In this document: positions 48,401 to 56,299 of the stretch, piece after piece
How the letters are laid out: each line of letters begins with the position of its first letter
Numbering within the stretch: the stretch's first letter is position 1
Assembly: GCF_019343195.1 (NCBI RefSeq)
Contig: NZ_RPHB01000008.1
Span: 1-64,000, forward strand
Length of the DNA stretch: 64,000 bases
Origin: Arthrospiribacter ruber
GTDB lineage: Bacteria > Bacteroidota > Bacteroidia > Cytophagales > Cyclobacteriaceae
Direction of reading: 5' to 3'
The notes under the pieces: generated by a model
Seen by the model: the letters and a program-made list of their open reading frames with translations, nothing else
Database searches by the model: none
What the model was told of the DNA's origin: nothing
Made by a program: the position numbers and the translations under genes

Positions 48401-48848
48401 CAGAAGTGTTGATTTCCAGGACGTCCGGATCCCGGTCTAAGTCTGTGGGTAATTCACTTTTCGATTTGTCTACTGCATCTTTAACATCCTGCAATGCTTT
48501 AGTAATTTCTACTCCGGGATTGAATTCAATCACAACAGAGGAAAAATCCTGTACTGAGGTGGATTTGATGTTTTTGACATTATTGATCGACTTCAACTCC
48601 TTTTCTATGGGTCTGGTGATCAGATTTTCCATATCTATCGGAGAGTTGCCTGGATATGAGGTACCTACATACACCGTAGGAATGACGATTTCCGGGAAAC
48701 TCTCTTTGGGCATGGTCCTGTAGGCCAACATCCCCAAGACAGAGATGATGAGTACCAAAATCACAACCGAGGTCTGATTATTGACTGATAAAGAACTCAG
48801 TCCAAACTCCCGTATGACTCCTTTTTTATTTTCCTGTATCTGACTCAT
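45441..48848 (-). CDS. RND-family efflux pump permease
   Basis: A 1135-residue inner-membrane transporter of the AcrB/MexB-like superfamily. N-terminal TM then periplasmic porter domains, TM4 motif ALGMLVDNGIVVVENIYR, and GEVAWPIITSTATTLAAFMPL. AcrB has two adjacent Asp residues in TM4; here the second is Asn, a variant known from Bacteroidota pumps. There is an extra basic and hydrophobic stretch (about 500-580, ERPKKKPLMIAIILMVMAG and following) that makes it about 100 residues longer than AcrB. It is last in the TetR-TolC-adaptor-pump operon, 2 bp after the adaptor. Substrate not predictable. Confidence 0.94.
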   Translation of the reverse strand: MSQIQENKKGVIREFGLSSLSVNNQTSVVILVLIISVLGMLAYRTMPKESFPEIVIPTVYVGTSYPGNSPIDMENLITRPIEKELKSINNVKNIKSTSVQDFSSVVIEFNPGVEITKALQDVKDAVDKSKSELPTDLDRDPDVLEINTSDFPIMNVNISGNYSEQELKKFGEYLEDEIEKLPEVSKAELRGTVEREIRIDADIYKMEALGVAFSDISDAVSQENVTISGGNLLSGEFRRSLRITGEFDHPDELNDIIIKTEENKIVYLSDVAEVSDTYKERTSYARSNKLPVVTVNVVKRSGENLLDAADKIKVIIDEAKANRFPEDLEISITNDQSKQTRSQVNDLENSIIFGVILVVLVLMFFLGFRNALFVGIAIPLSMFISFLVLNAFGITLNLMVLFALILALGMLVDNGIVVVENIYRLMQEGKSPIRAAKEGVGEVAWPIITSTATTLAAFMPLAFWDDLIGEFMKYLPITLIIVLSSSLFVALVVNPVLTSLFMKVQDVEKERPKKKPLMIAIILMVMAGISYLAGSITFGNLFALASLLTAFNVLVMRKAIRWFQNVFLVRLEELYEKTLKFALIGKKPYLFFGGTVLLLVLSVVLLGIRAPKVLFFPDNQPALVNIFIENPIGTDTEATNAFMKQMENDLADVLRPYEDIIEAVITQVGEGTGDQMSSMGNTPTPHKAKVTISFLEYQFRQGINTNKIMEEIRELVEKYPGVLATVDKQTNGPPVGKAVNIEVSGENFEELITYTNRLREYLANANVPGIEELKSDLELGSPEVVLKINRETARRFGLSTSTIANELRTALFGLEVSKFKEGEDDYPIQLRLKDEYRYDITSLINKKINFRDKFGNKKEVPISAVADLEYGSTYGSVKRKDLDKVITVFSNVTDGYNPTEINDQLKALVSEFEESDGITVKFTGEQEEQEKSTAFLMRALFIAVSVIFLIIVAQFNSVTTPFIIMASVVLSTIGVFLGLLIFNMDFVVIMTGIGIISLAGVVVNNAIVLIDYTNLVRERRREELNTPEDEYLPYNELLDSIILGGKTRLRPVLLTAITTVLGLIPLAIGMNINFGTLLSSFDPQFFVGGDNAEFWGPMAWTVIFGLTFATFLTLVIVPVMYLMADKLNMLIRKMK

Positions 48849-48850
48849 AT

Positions 48851-49981
48851 TTATTGCTGTGCAATGTTCACATTAAATCCATCACCTACTTCTCTGAAAC
48901 CTTTGTCTACCAAAACTTCATTTCCGGATAGTCCATCTTTGATTTCTGTGATATCCCTGTAGGTCCTGCCTCTTTCCACATAGCGCTTCACACTGTGTCC
49001 ATCCTCTACGACAAAGACATAATCTCCTCTTGTATCCTGCAAAATCAGGTAATTGGGGACAGTGACTGCATCTTCACTTTCATAATCTTTTATCCTCAAT
49101 ACTGAAATCATGTTAGGTTTTACATTCGCCATTCTAGGCAGGAATACCTCGACTTTAAAAGTCCTGTTGTTGGGATTGATGATGGCACCCACCGCAGACA
49201 CTTTGGTCTTCAAAGTCTCATTGATGGAAGGGAAAGTGATTTCAACAGAATCTCCCCTACTTACCACCCCTATATACCTTTCAGAGACATCTGCTTCTAT
49301 AAACAGGTCACTGTCTCCTACAAACTGAAACATCGGCGTGCCGGGCTGAACCAACTCTCCCAATCGGATAAGTACAGTCTCCACTGTTCCGCTAAATGGT
49401 GCGCGGATAACTGTTCTTGACTCTTGGGTTTTCAGTCCAGCAAGATTTTTCTCCAAGGTTTCTTTTCTGTTTTTGGCTTCCAAAAACTGCAGCTCAGTAC
49501 CTATCTGTTGATTCCAAAGCCTTTCTTGTTTTTCAAAAATGGTAGATGCCAGTTCAAGCTGCTTTTCCACTTCCTCGATGTTTCGCTGAATGGATTCCGC
49601 ATCTATTCTCGCTAAAGGCTGCCCAGCCTTTACCTGCATGCCTTCCACTGCCATTACTTCCTGTACCCTTCCGGATACCTCTCCGCTTATGCTTACATTC
49701 TTTTTGGAAAGTACCGATCCTGTTACCTCCACGAAGTGATCAAACTGGCCCAGTTTTGCTTCTTTGGTAGTGATCAAAATTGATTTTCTATTTTCTCTGG
49801 CAAAATCAGGATCCATCTCAGCGATATTCTTTTCGAGCTCTTCTATGGATACTCTCAAAGCAGCGGCTTCCTTCTTTTTGGATTCCAGTTCTTCTTTTTT
49901 GGCAGCAAGCTCATCTTTTTGCCCACAAGATGCCACCAACAAAATCAGGGCGGCTGTCAACAATTGAAAATAAGTTTTCAT
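48851..49981 (-). CDS. RND efflux periplasmic adaptor (membrane fusion protein)
   Basis: A 376-residue lipoprotein (lipobox LVASC). A charged coiled coil (about 25-60) precedes the usual adaptor parts: barrel-sandwich/lipoyl halves (ISGEVSGRVQEVMAVEGMQV and APFSGTVETVLIRLGELVQPG), alpha-hairpin between them (about 115-180), beta-barrel (FIEADVSERYIGVVSRGD) and membrane-proximal domain. It links pump and TolC. It sits 31 bp after the TolC-type gene and 2 bp before the pump gene. Confidence 0.93.
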   Translation of the reverse strand: MKTYFQLLTAALILLVASCGQKDELAAKKEELESKKKEAAALRVSIEELEKNIAEMDPDFARENRKSILITTKEAKLGQFDHFVEVTGSVLSKKNVSISGEVSGRVQEVMAVEGMQVKAGQPLARIDAESIQRNIEEVEKQLELASTIFEKQERLWNQQIGTELQFLEAKNRKETLEKNLAGLKTQESRTVIRAPFSGTVETVLIRLGELVQPGTPMFQFVGDSDLFIEADVSERYIGVVSRGDSVEITFPSINETLKTKVSAVGAIINPNNRTFKVEVFLPRMANVKPNMISVLRIKDYESEDAVTVPNYLILQDTRGDYVFVVEDGHSVKRYVERGRTYRDITEIKDGLSGNEVLVDKGFREVGDGFNVNIAQQ

Positions 49982-50012
49982 ATATAGTCTATGTAAATTC
50001 TAAATTGATTGA

Positions 50013-51395
50013 TTAAAGGATACCCAATGCTTTTTCCAGTTCCACTTTGGCGATCAAAGCATCATACAGGGCAGAGAAGTAATTGGTTTCTGCTTCTTTG
50101 AGGGCAGAATCTGCTTCTACCACCTCGAGGTTGGAACCAACGCCTTCCTGATACTTGATTTTGGTCATTTCGAATACTTCCAGGGCAAGCTCCCTATTCT
50201 CGGCCTGAACATTTAAAGTCCGAAGGGCATTTTGCAAAGTTATCTTAGCCTCAAAACGCTCTCTTTCAATATTTTCTTCTAAGAAAAACTTCTGATTCTC
50301 TAACTGCCGGATTTGAACCCTGTTTTGTTGGATTCTATAGCTCTTCTGTAATCCATCAAAAATTGGAATATTCATTCTGATACCTGCAAAGGAGGTGGAG
50401 AACCAACGATCGGTATCAAGAATAGTATTAAATTGCTGGGCTCCTGTTACCCTTTGGAAAGTGCCAAAAGCAGAAATATTAGGTATATACTGCACTTGGT
50501 TATTTTTCATATCCAGTTTGGCCAAATCCAAGTTGGTATTGAGCTGATCCATCTCGACTCTTCTATAACCAGTATTATTCAGTAAGGACTCAAGCTCCGA
50601 AAGTGAATGAATATCAGCAATCTTCTCTGATATCTCAACTTCATAATTGATAGGCATACCGATTTGAAGCTTTAGAAGCTGCTTGCTGATCTGCTCCGCA
50701 GCTTCAATCCTATCCAATTCAGTTTTAAGATTATTAAGCTGTACCTTCACACGGCTTACATCCAACTTCTCAGCAAAGCCTTCATTGAAAAGGGCCTCTG
50801 TTTCGGATAACAAAAGCTTTATCCTTTCCAGATTGGCTGATACCAACACTTTTCTTTCTTTATTGATCAATACTGTGAAGTATGCTTTTTTTGTTGCTTC
50901 AATGACATCAATCTCAGTTTTTTCCTTATCATATTCAGTCAAGGATTTTAGTGTTTTCGCTGCTTTGAGTCCTACAAAATAAGATCCGTTGAAAATCATC
51001 TGTTCCAGATTAAAGGTCAGCGAAGATTGATAATTTACTGCGAAAGGGATGACAGTGATATCATCTGGACCACTTCCCTGACCAGGAGCACCATTATCTC
51101 CACCAATTACTCCACCAGCTTCAGCCGGTAAGATTATCAATGGTGGCTGAAGGTTTTTTGTCAATTCGAAGTTGCCTGTAATCTGGGGTAGTCCAATAGC
51201 CCTGTTTTCTCCGATGACCCCTTTGGAAATCAAGACTTCCAATTGGGCATTCTTGGCTTCAACATTGTTTTCCAGCGCGAATTTGATACTTTCTTCCAAT
51301 GATAAGTTCGCTGTTTGCTGTGCTTTAGCACTTGCCATCCCAGAAAGCATCAGCACAAAGAAGATTGCTGAAAGCTTGTTAATTGTGGTTTTCAT
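50013..51395 (-). CDS. TolC-family outer-membrane efflux protein
   Basis: A 460-residue protein with signal peptide (MLSGMASAKAQ). Two repeats of the outer-membrane efflux protein family: LSLEESIKFALENNVEAKNAQLE and, in the second half, DLAKLDMKNNQVQYIPNIS, ending with GVGSNLEVVEADSALKEAETNYFSALYDALIAKVELEKALG. It forms the exit duct of the tripartite pump. The TetR gene upstream overlaps it by 17 bp. Confidence 0.94.
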   Translation of the reverse strand: MKTTINKLSAIFFVLMLSGMASAKAQQTANLSLEESIKFALENNVEAKNAQLEVLISKGVIGENRAIGLPQITGNFELTKNLQPPLIILPAEAGGVIGGDNGAPGQGSGPDDITVIPFAVNYQSSLTFNLEQMIFNGSYFVGLKAAKTLKSLTEYDKEKTEIDVIEATKKAYFTVLINKERKVLVSANLERIKLLLSETEALFNEGFAEKLDVSRVKVQLNNLKTELDRIEAAEQISKQLLKLQIGMPINYEVEISEKIADIHSLSELESLLNNTGYRRVEMDQLNTNLDLAKLDMKNNQVQYIPNISAFGTFQRVTGAQQFNTILDTDRWFSTSFAGIRMNIPIFDGLQKSYRIQQNRVQIRQLENQKFFLEENIERERFEAKITLQNALRTLNVQAENRELALEVFEMTKIKYQEGVGSNLEVVEADSALKEAETNYFSALYDALIAKVELEKALGIL

Positions 51396-52002
51396 GTTGT
51401 GCTGTGTTTTTTTGGTTTAGGTATGCTTCTTTTCCTTTTTCTGTAAAAATCCCGTAAAGAAAATGCTCGAAGATTTCCAGCTGCAAATCGACAATATTGT
51501 ACTTGGCCGGGGGAAACTTGATCGGGTCAAAACTTAACATCATTTGTTCCAATCTCATCAGTCCCAAAATTTCACTGTTAATTTCCGGTCGGAAAAAGCC
51601 CTGCTTTTTCCCTTCTTCCAACAACTCGATGATTTCCTGAAGAACAAAATCGCGCTTAAAATTTTCAAACAACTGCCAGCTTTGAGGAAAATACCGCTGG
51701 ATTTCATTTAAAACCATAGGGTTCAGATTGGCAAATCGCTCTCGCATATACCGGGAGAGCTGCACCAAGTGCTCAATCACTCCGATTTTGCTCTGAGGAA
51801 AACGTTCAACGTGGCACTTATCTTCCTGAATGGCTTTTTCAAAGGTTTCATACACCAACTGGTTCTTATCCGAAAATTCCTGATAAATAGTCTTTTTCGA
51901 TACTCCTGCCTGCCTGGCAATGTCATCCATGGTAACCGACCTTACCCCAAAGCGCATAAATTGCTCTGTCGCTGTTTCGATAATTTTCTCTCTGGTCTCC
52001 AA
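51379..52002 (-). CDS. TetR-family regulator of the RND operon, TTG start
   Basis: A 207-residue regulator with a clear N-terminal HTH (TREKIIETATEQFMRFGVRSV, VTMDDIARQAGVSKKTIYQEF). The codon at 52002 is TTG; no in-frame ATG lies upstream before the leader hairpin, and the next ATG falls inside the HTH, so TTG is the most likely start. It is first in the operon and overlaps the TolC gene by 17 bp, so it probably represses its own operon. A 17-bp inverted repeat lies only about 20 bp upstream and candidate operators lie further up (separate entries). Confidence 0.88.
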   Translation of the reverse strand: METREKIIETATEQFMRFGVRSVTMDDIARQAGVSKKTIYQEFSDKNQLVYETFEKAIQEDKCHVERFPQSKIGVIEHLVQLSRYMRERFANLNPMVLNEIQRYFPQSWQLFENFKRDFVLQEIIELLEEGKKQGFFRPEINSEILGLMRLEQMMLSFDPIKFPPAKYNIVDLQLEIFEHFLYGIFTEKGKEAYLNQKNTAQHENHN

Positions 52003-52022
52003 TTCATCTATATTTTGGATGC

Positions 52023-52066
52023 AAAACTCAGGAAACTTTTTAAAAGTTCAAAGTTTCCTGAGTTTT
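52023..52066. terminator. Strong hairpin in the leader of the TetR-RND operon
   Basis: AAAACTCAGGAAACTTT (52023-52039) and its perfect complement (52050-52066) form a 17-bp stem with a 10-nt loop. Read rightward it ends in six T residues, a canonical terminator; read leftward (toward the TetR gene) it ends in TTTT and lies 20 bp before the TTG start. It may insulate the divergent hydrolase from antisense reading, or act as an attenuator or translation block for the TetR operon. Confidence 0.7.
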
Positions 52067-52111
52067 TTAAGAAATTTTTTTAATCATTAATTCACTTCAA
52101 TCAAACTAAAT

Positions 52112-52170
52112 ACCGAACCAGTGTCCGATTTCGTCCAAATCAGAATTTTATTTGTTCAATACCGAACAGT
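52112..52170. promoter_or_regulatory. Candidate TetR operator half-sites
   Basis: ACCGAAC occurs twice, at 52112-52118 and 52161-52167 (49 bp apart), in the divergent region between the TetR gene and the hydrolase. The first is followed by CAGT and GTCCGAT, giving an imperfect palindrome (5 of 7 positions). Such a repeat is the kind of site an autoregulating TetR would use. No experimental or family motif backs this. Confidence 0.28.
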
Positions 52171-52253
52171 CTCAAAGATAATTGGACATCCAAAAGAATT
52201 TGTAAGATTAAAAACCATAGCTTTGTAATTAGGACAAAGCCATTTCAATCAAT

Positions 52254-53078
52254 ATGGAATTTTTGGAAACTGGATTAGGTAGGTTGGCTTATGAAAGGCA
52301 TGGATCAGGGCCTGAAGTCTTTCTGTTTTTTCATGGTTTTGGTCAAAACAGGAAAATCTACTATCCCTATTTATCTTTCAGGAAAGAAAATCAAAGCTTC
52401 CTTTTTATTGATATTTTTTATCATGGTGAAAGCAGCTGGAATTCCGTTTCCAACAAGTTGACCAAAGAAGAATGGAGACTGATAATAGCCCATCTGATGG
52501 CCAAAGAATCATTCAAAGAGTTTCACTTGGTCGGCTATTCTATGGGAGGCAAATTCAGCCTGATCTGTATGGAGCTTTTTCCCAATTATGCCAAGTCTCT
52601 TTTACTCATGGCTCCAGATGGGATCAAAACCGGGTTTTGGTACAATATGGCCACTTTCCCCGGAATGCTTAACAGGCTTTTTAAACATGTGGTATTTCAT
52701 CCGGAAAGATTTTTCAAGACCATTGATTTGCTTTACAAGCTCGGCCTTTTACAAAACAGCTTGGTCAAATTTGTAAAATCCCAAATGCAGACCCGCACAA
52801 AAAGGGCCCAGGTCTACTTCACCTGGAATGTGTTCAAGCCTTTACAGCCGGACTTAGGTCAAATAATTAAAATGATACGCCTTCACGAACAGCCTGTAGT
52901 ATTGGTGACCGGGAAATTTGACAAAATGGTGACTTCTGAAAATCTAAACAGGTTCAGCTCAAAAATCCCCCAACTCCAAAATATAGAATTGGAAAGTGGA
53001 CACAACAGCCTTGTAGAAGACACATTGGCCTATTTGCAAAAATCAGAGAACATAGGATTTTTTCATTTGAATATGTAA
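52254..53078 (+). CDS. Alpha/beta-hydrolase
   Basis: A 274-residue cytoplasmic hydrolase. Oxyanion motif FFHGFGQNRKIY, nucleophile elbow GYSMGG (Ser96), acid Asp in VTGKFDKMVTSEN and His in ELESGHNSLVED are all present, so it should be an active esterase, lipase-like or C-C hydrolase. Substrate unknown. It is divergent from the RND operon and followed by a strong terminator. Confidence 0.87.
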   Translation: MEFLETGLGRLAYERHGSGPEVFLFFHGFGQNRKIYYPYLSFRKENQSFLFIDIFYHGESSWNSVSNKLTKEEWRLIIAHLMAKESFKEFHLVGYSMGGKFSLICMELFPNYAKSLLLMAPDGIKTGFWYNMATFPGMLNRLFKHVVFHPERFFKTIDLLYKLGLLQNSLVKFVKSQMQTRTKRAQVYFTWNVFKPLQPDLGQIIKMIRLHEQPVVLVTGKFDKMVTSENLNRFSSKIPQLQNIELESGHNSLVEDTLAYLQKSENIGFFHLNM

Positions 53079-53427
53079 ATTCACTGAAAATCAACCCATT
53101 AAAAAACCAGCAGGAAATCTTCTGCTGGTTTTTCTGATCAAATTATAATATGATCCTTAAATCTTCTCTATCTGAATTTACGATTTACGAAATACGATTT
53201 ACGAGGCCTCCTCAATTACAATACCCTTCTTATTTATTTAAACCTATCTTGAGTCTTGCGTCTAGTATCTAGTGTCTCGAATCTCACGTCTCACATCTCG
53301 TCTCTCGCTTTTCATCTCATTTTCTATTTTTATTACCTTGATTCAGACCTTCGAGGTTTTAAAAACCTCAAAGGTCCCAGACACCAATCTTGTGTCTAGT
53401 TTCTAGTGTCTCATTTCTCACGTCTCA
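53079..53427. other. Gene-free gap with terminator and dispersed repeats
   Basis: This 349-bp region between convergent genes contains the terminator at 53101-53135 and then, from about 53175, only repetitive sequence (separate entry). No coding sequence was recognised. Confidence 0.6.
53101..53135. terminator. Terminator after the alpha/beta-hydrolase
   Basis: AAAACCAGCAG and CTGCTGGTTTT form an 11-bp stem with a short loop, followed by TTTTTCT on the plus strand and A-rich on the other, 22 bp after the stop. Probably works both ways. Confidence 0.85.
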
Positions 53428-53429
53428 TC
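53180..53429. repeat. TCTCACGTCTC-type dispersed repeats and palindrome
   Basis: ATTTACGA-type words recur at 53175-53203. A 41-bp block (CTTGCGTCTAGTATCTAGTG and onward) at 53255-53295 recurs at 53389-53429 with about 36 of 41 matches. Between them lies a palindrome, GACCTTCGAGGTTTT / AAAACCTCAAAGGTC, at 53346-53376. Such fuzzy repeats are familiar between Bacteroidota genes. The second block runs into the stop codon of the S41 protease gene (53428-53430). Confidence 0.75.
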
Positions 53430-54768
53430 AAAACATCGGAAATTCCTTTTCCAGTCCTTTAAATTGGTCTATCATTTCCCATTTAGGCCTATAATAAGTA
53501 CTAATCATTCTGGAAGAAACATTGCCATTGATCAGAAAATTGATTGCTGAAGCAAACCTGGCTTCTTCCGCATCTCCCCAGTTTCTGGCAAGATCATCTC
53601 CCACAAGAGTGTTGGGCCTAAAACCCTCAAAGAAGTCAGCCTCTCCTCTGGCATTCGCCAAAGAAAATGTAACAGGAACTACTTCCACATTATTTTCGAC
53701 AAGTGTTCTGCTGAATGAAGAAAGAGGAAACTGTCCCACAGGTTTTCCATAGGTATTATCTCCGATAGTAACCACATTCATATAAGGCCTCAGGCTATTG
53801 ATAAGCAATTCTGATGCAGAGGCAGACCCTCTTGATGTGATTACGACAATACGATCCAAACTAAGGCTGCCGGCTTTTCTAAAATTGGTAGTCCGGTTAT
53901 TGGCAGATTGTCTTTCATTATATCGATATACATATGCAGGCTTTCCATCTGCACTGGCAGGTACTATGTAGTTCATGATCTGTAAAGCCACATCCACAGA
54001 ACCTCCACCATTGTATCTAAGGTCTATGATCAACTCATCTATGCCTTCGGACATAAATTTCTCGAAAGAACTTTCCACCTCCAAACTCCTTGTTGGAGTT
54101 ACATTAGGACTTGCCCTGAAGTTTTCATATACCCAGTACCCAATCTTTTTACCTTGAACTTCATAGACATCTTCAAATGCTACGGATTTTGCCGCAAAGG
54201 ATTGCTTGGTAATTGTCCTGCTGGTTTCACTGCCATCAGGCAATTTGAACTTGAAAGTATTGGCCAATCCTACTTCATTTGGTCCTGTGTCAATACTATA
54301 TCCTGTGGAGGTTCTAAATTCACTGATTGATTTTCCATTGATTTCAAGTATTTCCCAACCTCTTTGCCAACCATCCTGTCCAGCAGGGCCATTAGGGACA
54401 ACAGAAGCGATAAACAACCTTTCATCCTGATCCATTCCCATCCTGAATCCATGAACGCCCGTTACTTGTCCGGTAAAAGCCGCCCTGAAAGCTTCTTGAG
54501 TAGTAATATAGGTCCAGCCTTGTCTGTCAAGACGGGTATACCTAAGCTGCTCTAAAAACTCCTGATTGCTCATCGTTCCCGAAAAATCGACATTGGTCGG
54601 CATATTCAGGTTCCAAAGATACCAATCACTCATTACATCATAAATGGCTTTATGAACTTCATTTTGGACTTTGCCCGGGTTGACATCATCATCCTCAGGA
54701 TTACAGGAAACCAAAATCAGCGATATAGCCAAGACCAGGTTCCAAAGGGGAAAGCGGAATTTACTCAT
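53428..54768 (-). CDS. S41-family C-terminal processing peptidase, lipoprotein
   Basis: A 446-residue lipoprotein (lipobox LVSC, Cys22). An S41 N-terminal cap (about 35-90, ISDWYLW-like VMSDWYLWNLNMP), PDZ region (GPAGQDGWQRGWEILEINGKS) and tail-specific protease domain (IIDLRYNGGGSVDVALQI; Ser in SRGSASASELLINSLRPY; Lys in GKPVGQFPLSSF). It should cut proteins at their C-terminus in the periplasm or at the surface. The target is unknown. The stop codon overlaps a dispersed repeat, so the terminus may have been reset by repeat insertion. Confidence 0.92.
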   Translation of the reverse strand: MSKFRFPLWNLVLAISLILVSCNPEDDDVNPGKVQNEVHKAIYDVMSDWYLWNLNMPTNVDFSGTMSNQEFLEQLRYTRLDRQGWTYITTQEAFRAAFTGQVTGVHGFRMGMDQDERLFIASVVPNGPAGQDGWQRGWEILEINGKSISEFRTSTGYSIDTGPNEVGLANTFKFKLPDGSETSRTITKQSFAAKSVAFEDVYEVQGKKIGYWVYENFRASPNVTPTRSLEVESSFEKFMSEGIDELIIDLRYNGGGSVDVALQIMNYIVPASADGKPAYVYRYNERQSANNRTTNFRKAGSLSLDRIVVITSRGSASASELLINSLRPYMNVVTIGDNTYGKPVGQFPLSSFSRTLVENNVEVVPVTFSLANARGEADFFEGFRPNTLVGDDLARNWGDAEEARFASAINFLINGNVSSRMISTYYRPKWEMIDQFKGLEKEFPMF

Positions 54769-54818
54769 GTTCGAATATTAATTGTATTGATATAAACGTA
54801 ATCAATGCTTTAATCAGT

Positions 54819-55208
54819 TCATATCAGGAAATCATACACCTTGACAGAGGCCCATTTTGAGGAGTTTTTCTCTATAAATGCAAGGTGCTTAGGGTCAACC
54901 TGATACTCATCCTGATCAGCAAGACTGTCAAAGAACAGCGTACAAGCTACCTGATAACTGTGATCTACTACATCTCTTGCTTCTGTAGGGGCAGGAGTAC
55001 CTATGTAGAACTTGTCCACTGTTTTACATTTTCCAAGTTCTTTCGCTTCTTTGATAAAATCCTGGACATCTACCCCAGAATTTAACCAAAAGAAAACCTG
55101 ATGAATCAATTTTTGTTTGCTGTTTTGTTGTGCCATAAGATTAATAGGTAAAGTGGCCGCTGCACCTGCAACGGTCAAGGTTTGTAGAAATTTTCTTCTT
55201 GATTTCAT
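54819..55208 (-). CDS. Tat-exported Dabb (stress-responsive A/B barrel) protein
   Basis: A 129-residue protein. The N-terminus is a twin-arginine signal (SRRKFLQTLTVAGAAATLP, cleaved near LMAQ). The mature part (LIHQVFFWLNSGVDVQDF, KFYIGTPAPTEARDVVDHSY, LFFDSLADQDEYQVDPKHLAF) is a Dabb dimeric ferredoxin-like barrel. Tat export suggests it is folded, perhaps cofactor-bound, before transport. Function unknown. It precedes the S41 peptidase in the same direction, 50 bp apart, and is divergent from the aldo/keto reductase. Confidence 0.88.
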   Translation of the reverse strand: MKSRRKFLQTLTVAGAAATLPINLMAQQNSKQKLIHQVFFWLNSGVDVQDFIKEAKELGKCKTVDKFYIGTPAPTEARDVVDHSYQVACTLFFDSLADQDEYQVDPKHLAFIEKNSSKWASVKVYDFLI

Positions 55209-55280
55209 AGTGCTATCATTAAAGGCTTTAAATATAAAGATTTAAATTGCTTCCTAAAATTTTACTTAGCTCCATAAATA

Positions 55281-56267
55281 ATGAAATTTAGAAAATTCGG
55301 AAAAACAGGGTGGGATGTGTCAGAGGTTGCTTTGGGAACATGGCAAGTTGGGGGTGGTTGGGGTGGCACTTTTGACCACAAAGCTGCATCCCAGATCATT
55401 CACACGGCTTTGGATCATGGTGTCAATTTTATAGATACAGCGGATGTCTATGATGCAGGACTCAGTGAGGCAGCTGTTGGAAAAGTAGTCAAAGAAAGAT
55501 CTGAAAAAATATTTGTAGCAACAAAATGCGGTAGACAGATCAATCCACATATCAACGAAGGATATACACCGAAAGTACTCAGGGCATATGTGGAGGCCTC
55601 ACTCAAAAATCTTGGGCTTGACACTATAGACCTGATTCAGCTGCATTGTCCTCCAAGTCCTGTTTATGAAAGAGAGGAGATTTTCGGGCTTTTTGAAGAT
55701 TTGATCAGCGAAGGAAAAATACAGGCCATGGGCGTGAGTGTGGAAAAAGTAGCGGAAGCAAAGACTGCTATGAATTACGAGGTAGTGTCTAGTATTCAGA
55801 TCATCTTTAACATGTTCAGGCATAAACCTGCAGAGGAACTTTTTGTATTACCTGATATCAAAAACTTCGGTATCATCGCAAGAGTACCTTTGGCCAGTGG
55901 ACTTTTGACAGGAAAATTGACAGCTACTTCATCATTTGACAAAGAAGACCACAGAACTTTCAATAGGAAAGGAGAGGCTTTTGATAAGGGCGAAACATTC
56001 TCAGGGATAGATTATCAAAAAGGATTGGATGCAGTGGAGGAATTAAAAGACATCTATTCCGGAAATGAGAGTCTGGCCAAATGGGCAATCAAATGGGTGC
56101 TTATGTTCCCGGCAGTAAGCACTGTTATACCGGGTGCATCCAAAAGCTCACAGGTAATCAGCAATGTTGCTGCTATAGACCTTCTTGAAATCAGCCCGGA
56201 AAAAATGGCAAAAGTAAAGGCTGTTTACGACAAATATTTCAGAACCGAAATCCACCCGCAGTGGTAA
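55281..56267 (+). CDS. Aldo/keto reductase
   Basis: A 328-residue NADPH-type oxidoreductase with the full barrel and tetrad motifs: ALGTWQVGGGWGG, the Asp and Tyr of FIDTADVYDAGLSE, the Lys of FVATKCGRQ and the His of IDLIQLHCPPS, then SGLLTGKLT and TVIPGASKSSQV for cofactor binding. Likely reduces a small aldehyde or ketone; substrate unknown. Next gene is 32 bp downstream in the same direction. Confidence 0.93.
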   Translation: MKFRKFGKTGWDVSEVALGTWQVGGGWGGTFDHKAASQIIHTALDHGVNFIDTADVYDAGLSEAAVGKVVKERSEKIFVATKCGRQINPHINEGYTPKVLRAYVEASLKNLGLDTIDLIQLHCPPSPVYEREEIFGLFEDLISEGKIQAMGVSVEKVAEAKTAMNYEVVSSIQIIFNMFRHKPAEELFVLPDIKNFGIIARVPLASGLLTGKLTATSSFDKEDHRTFNRKGEAFDKGETFSGIDYQKGLDAVEELKDIYSGNESLAKWAIKWVLMFPAVSTVIPGASKSSQVISNVAAIDLLEISPEKMAKVKAVYDKYFRTEIHPQW

Positions 56268-56299
56268 TTCTGTTTTTACATCAGCAAAATTAAGCATCA

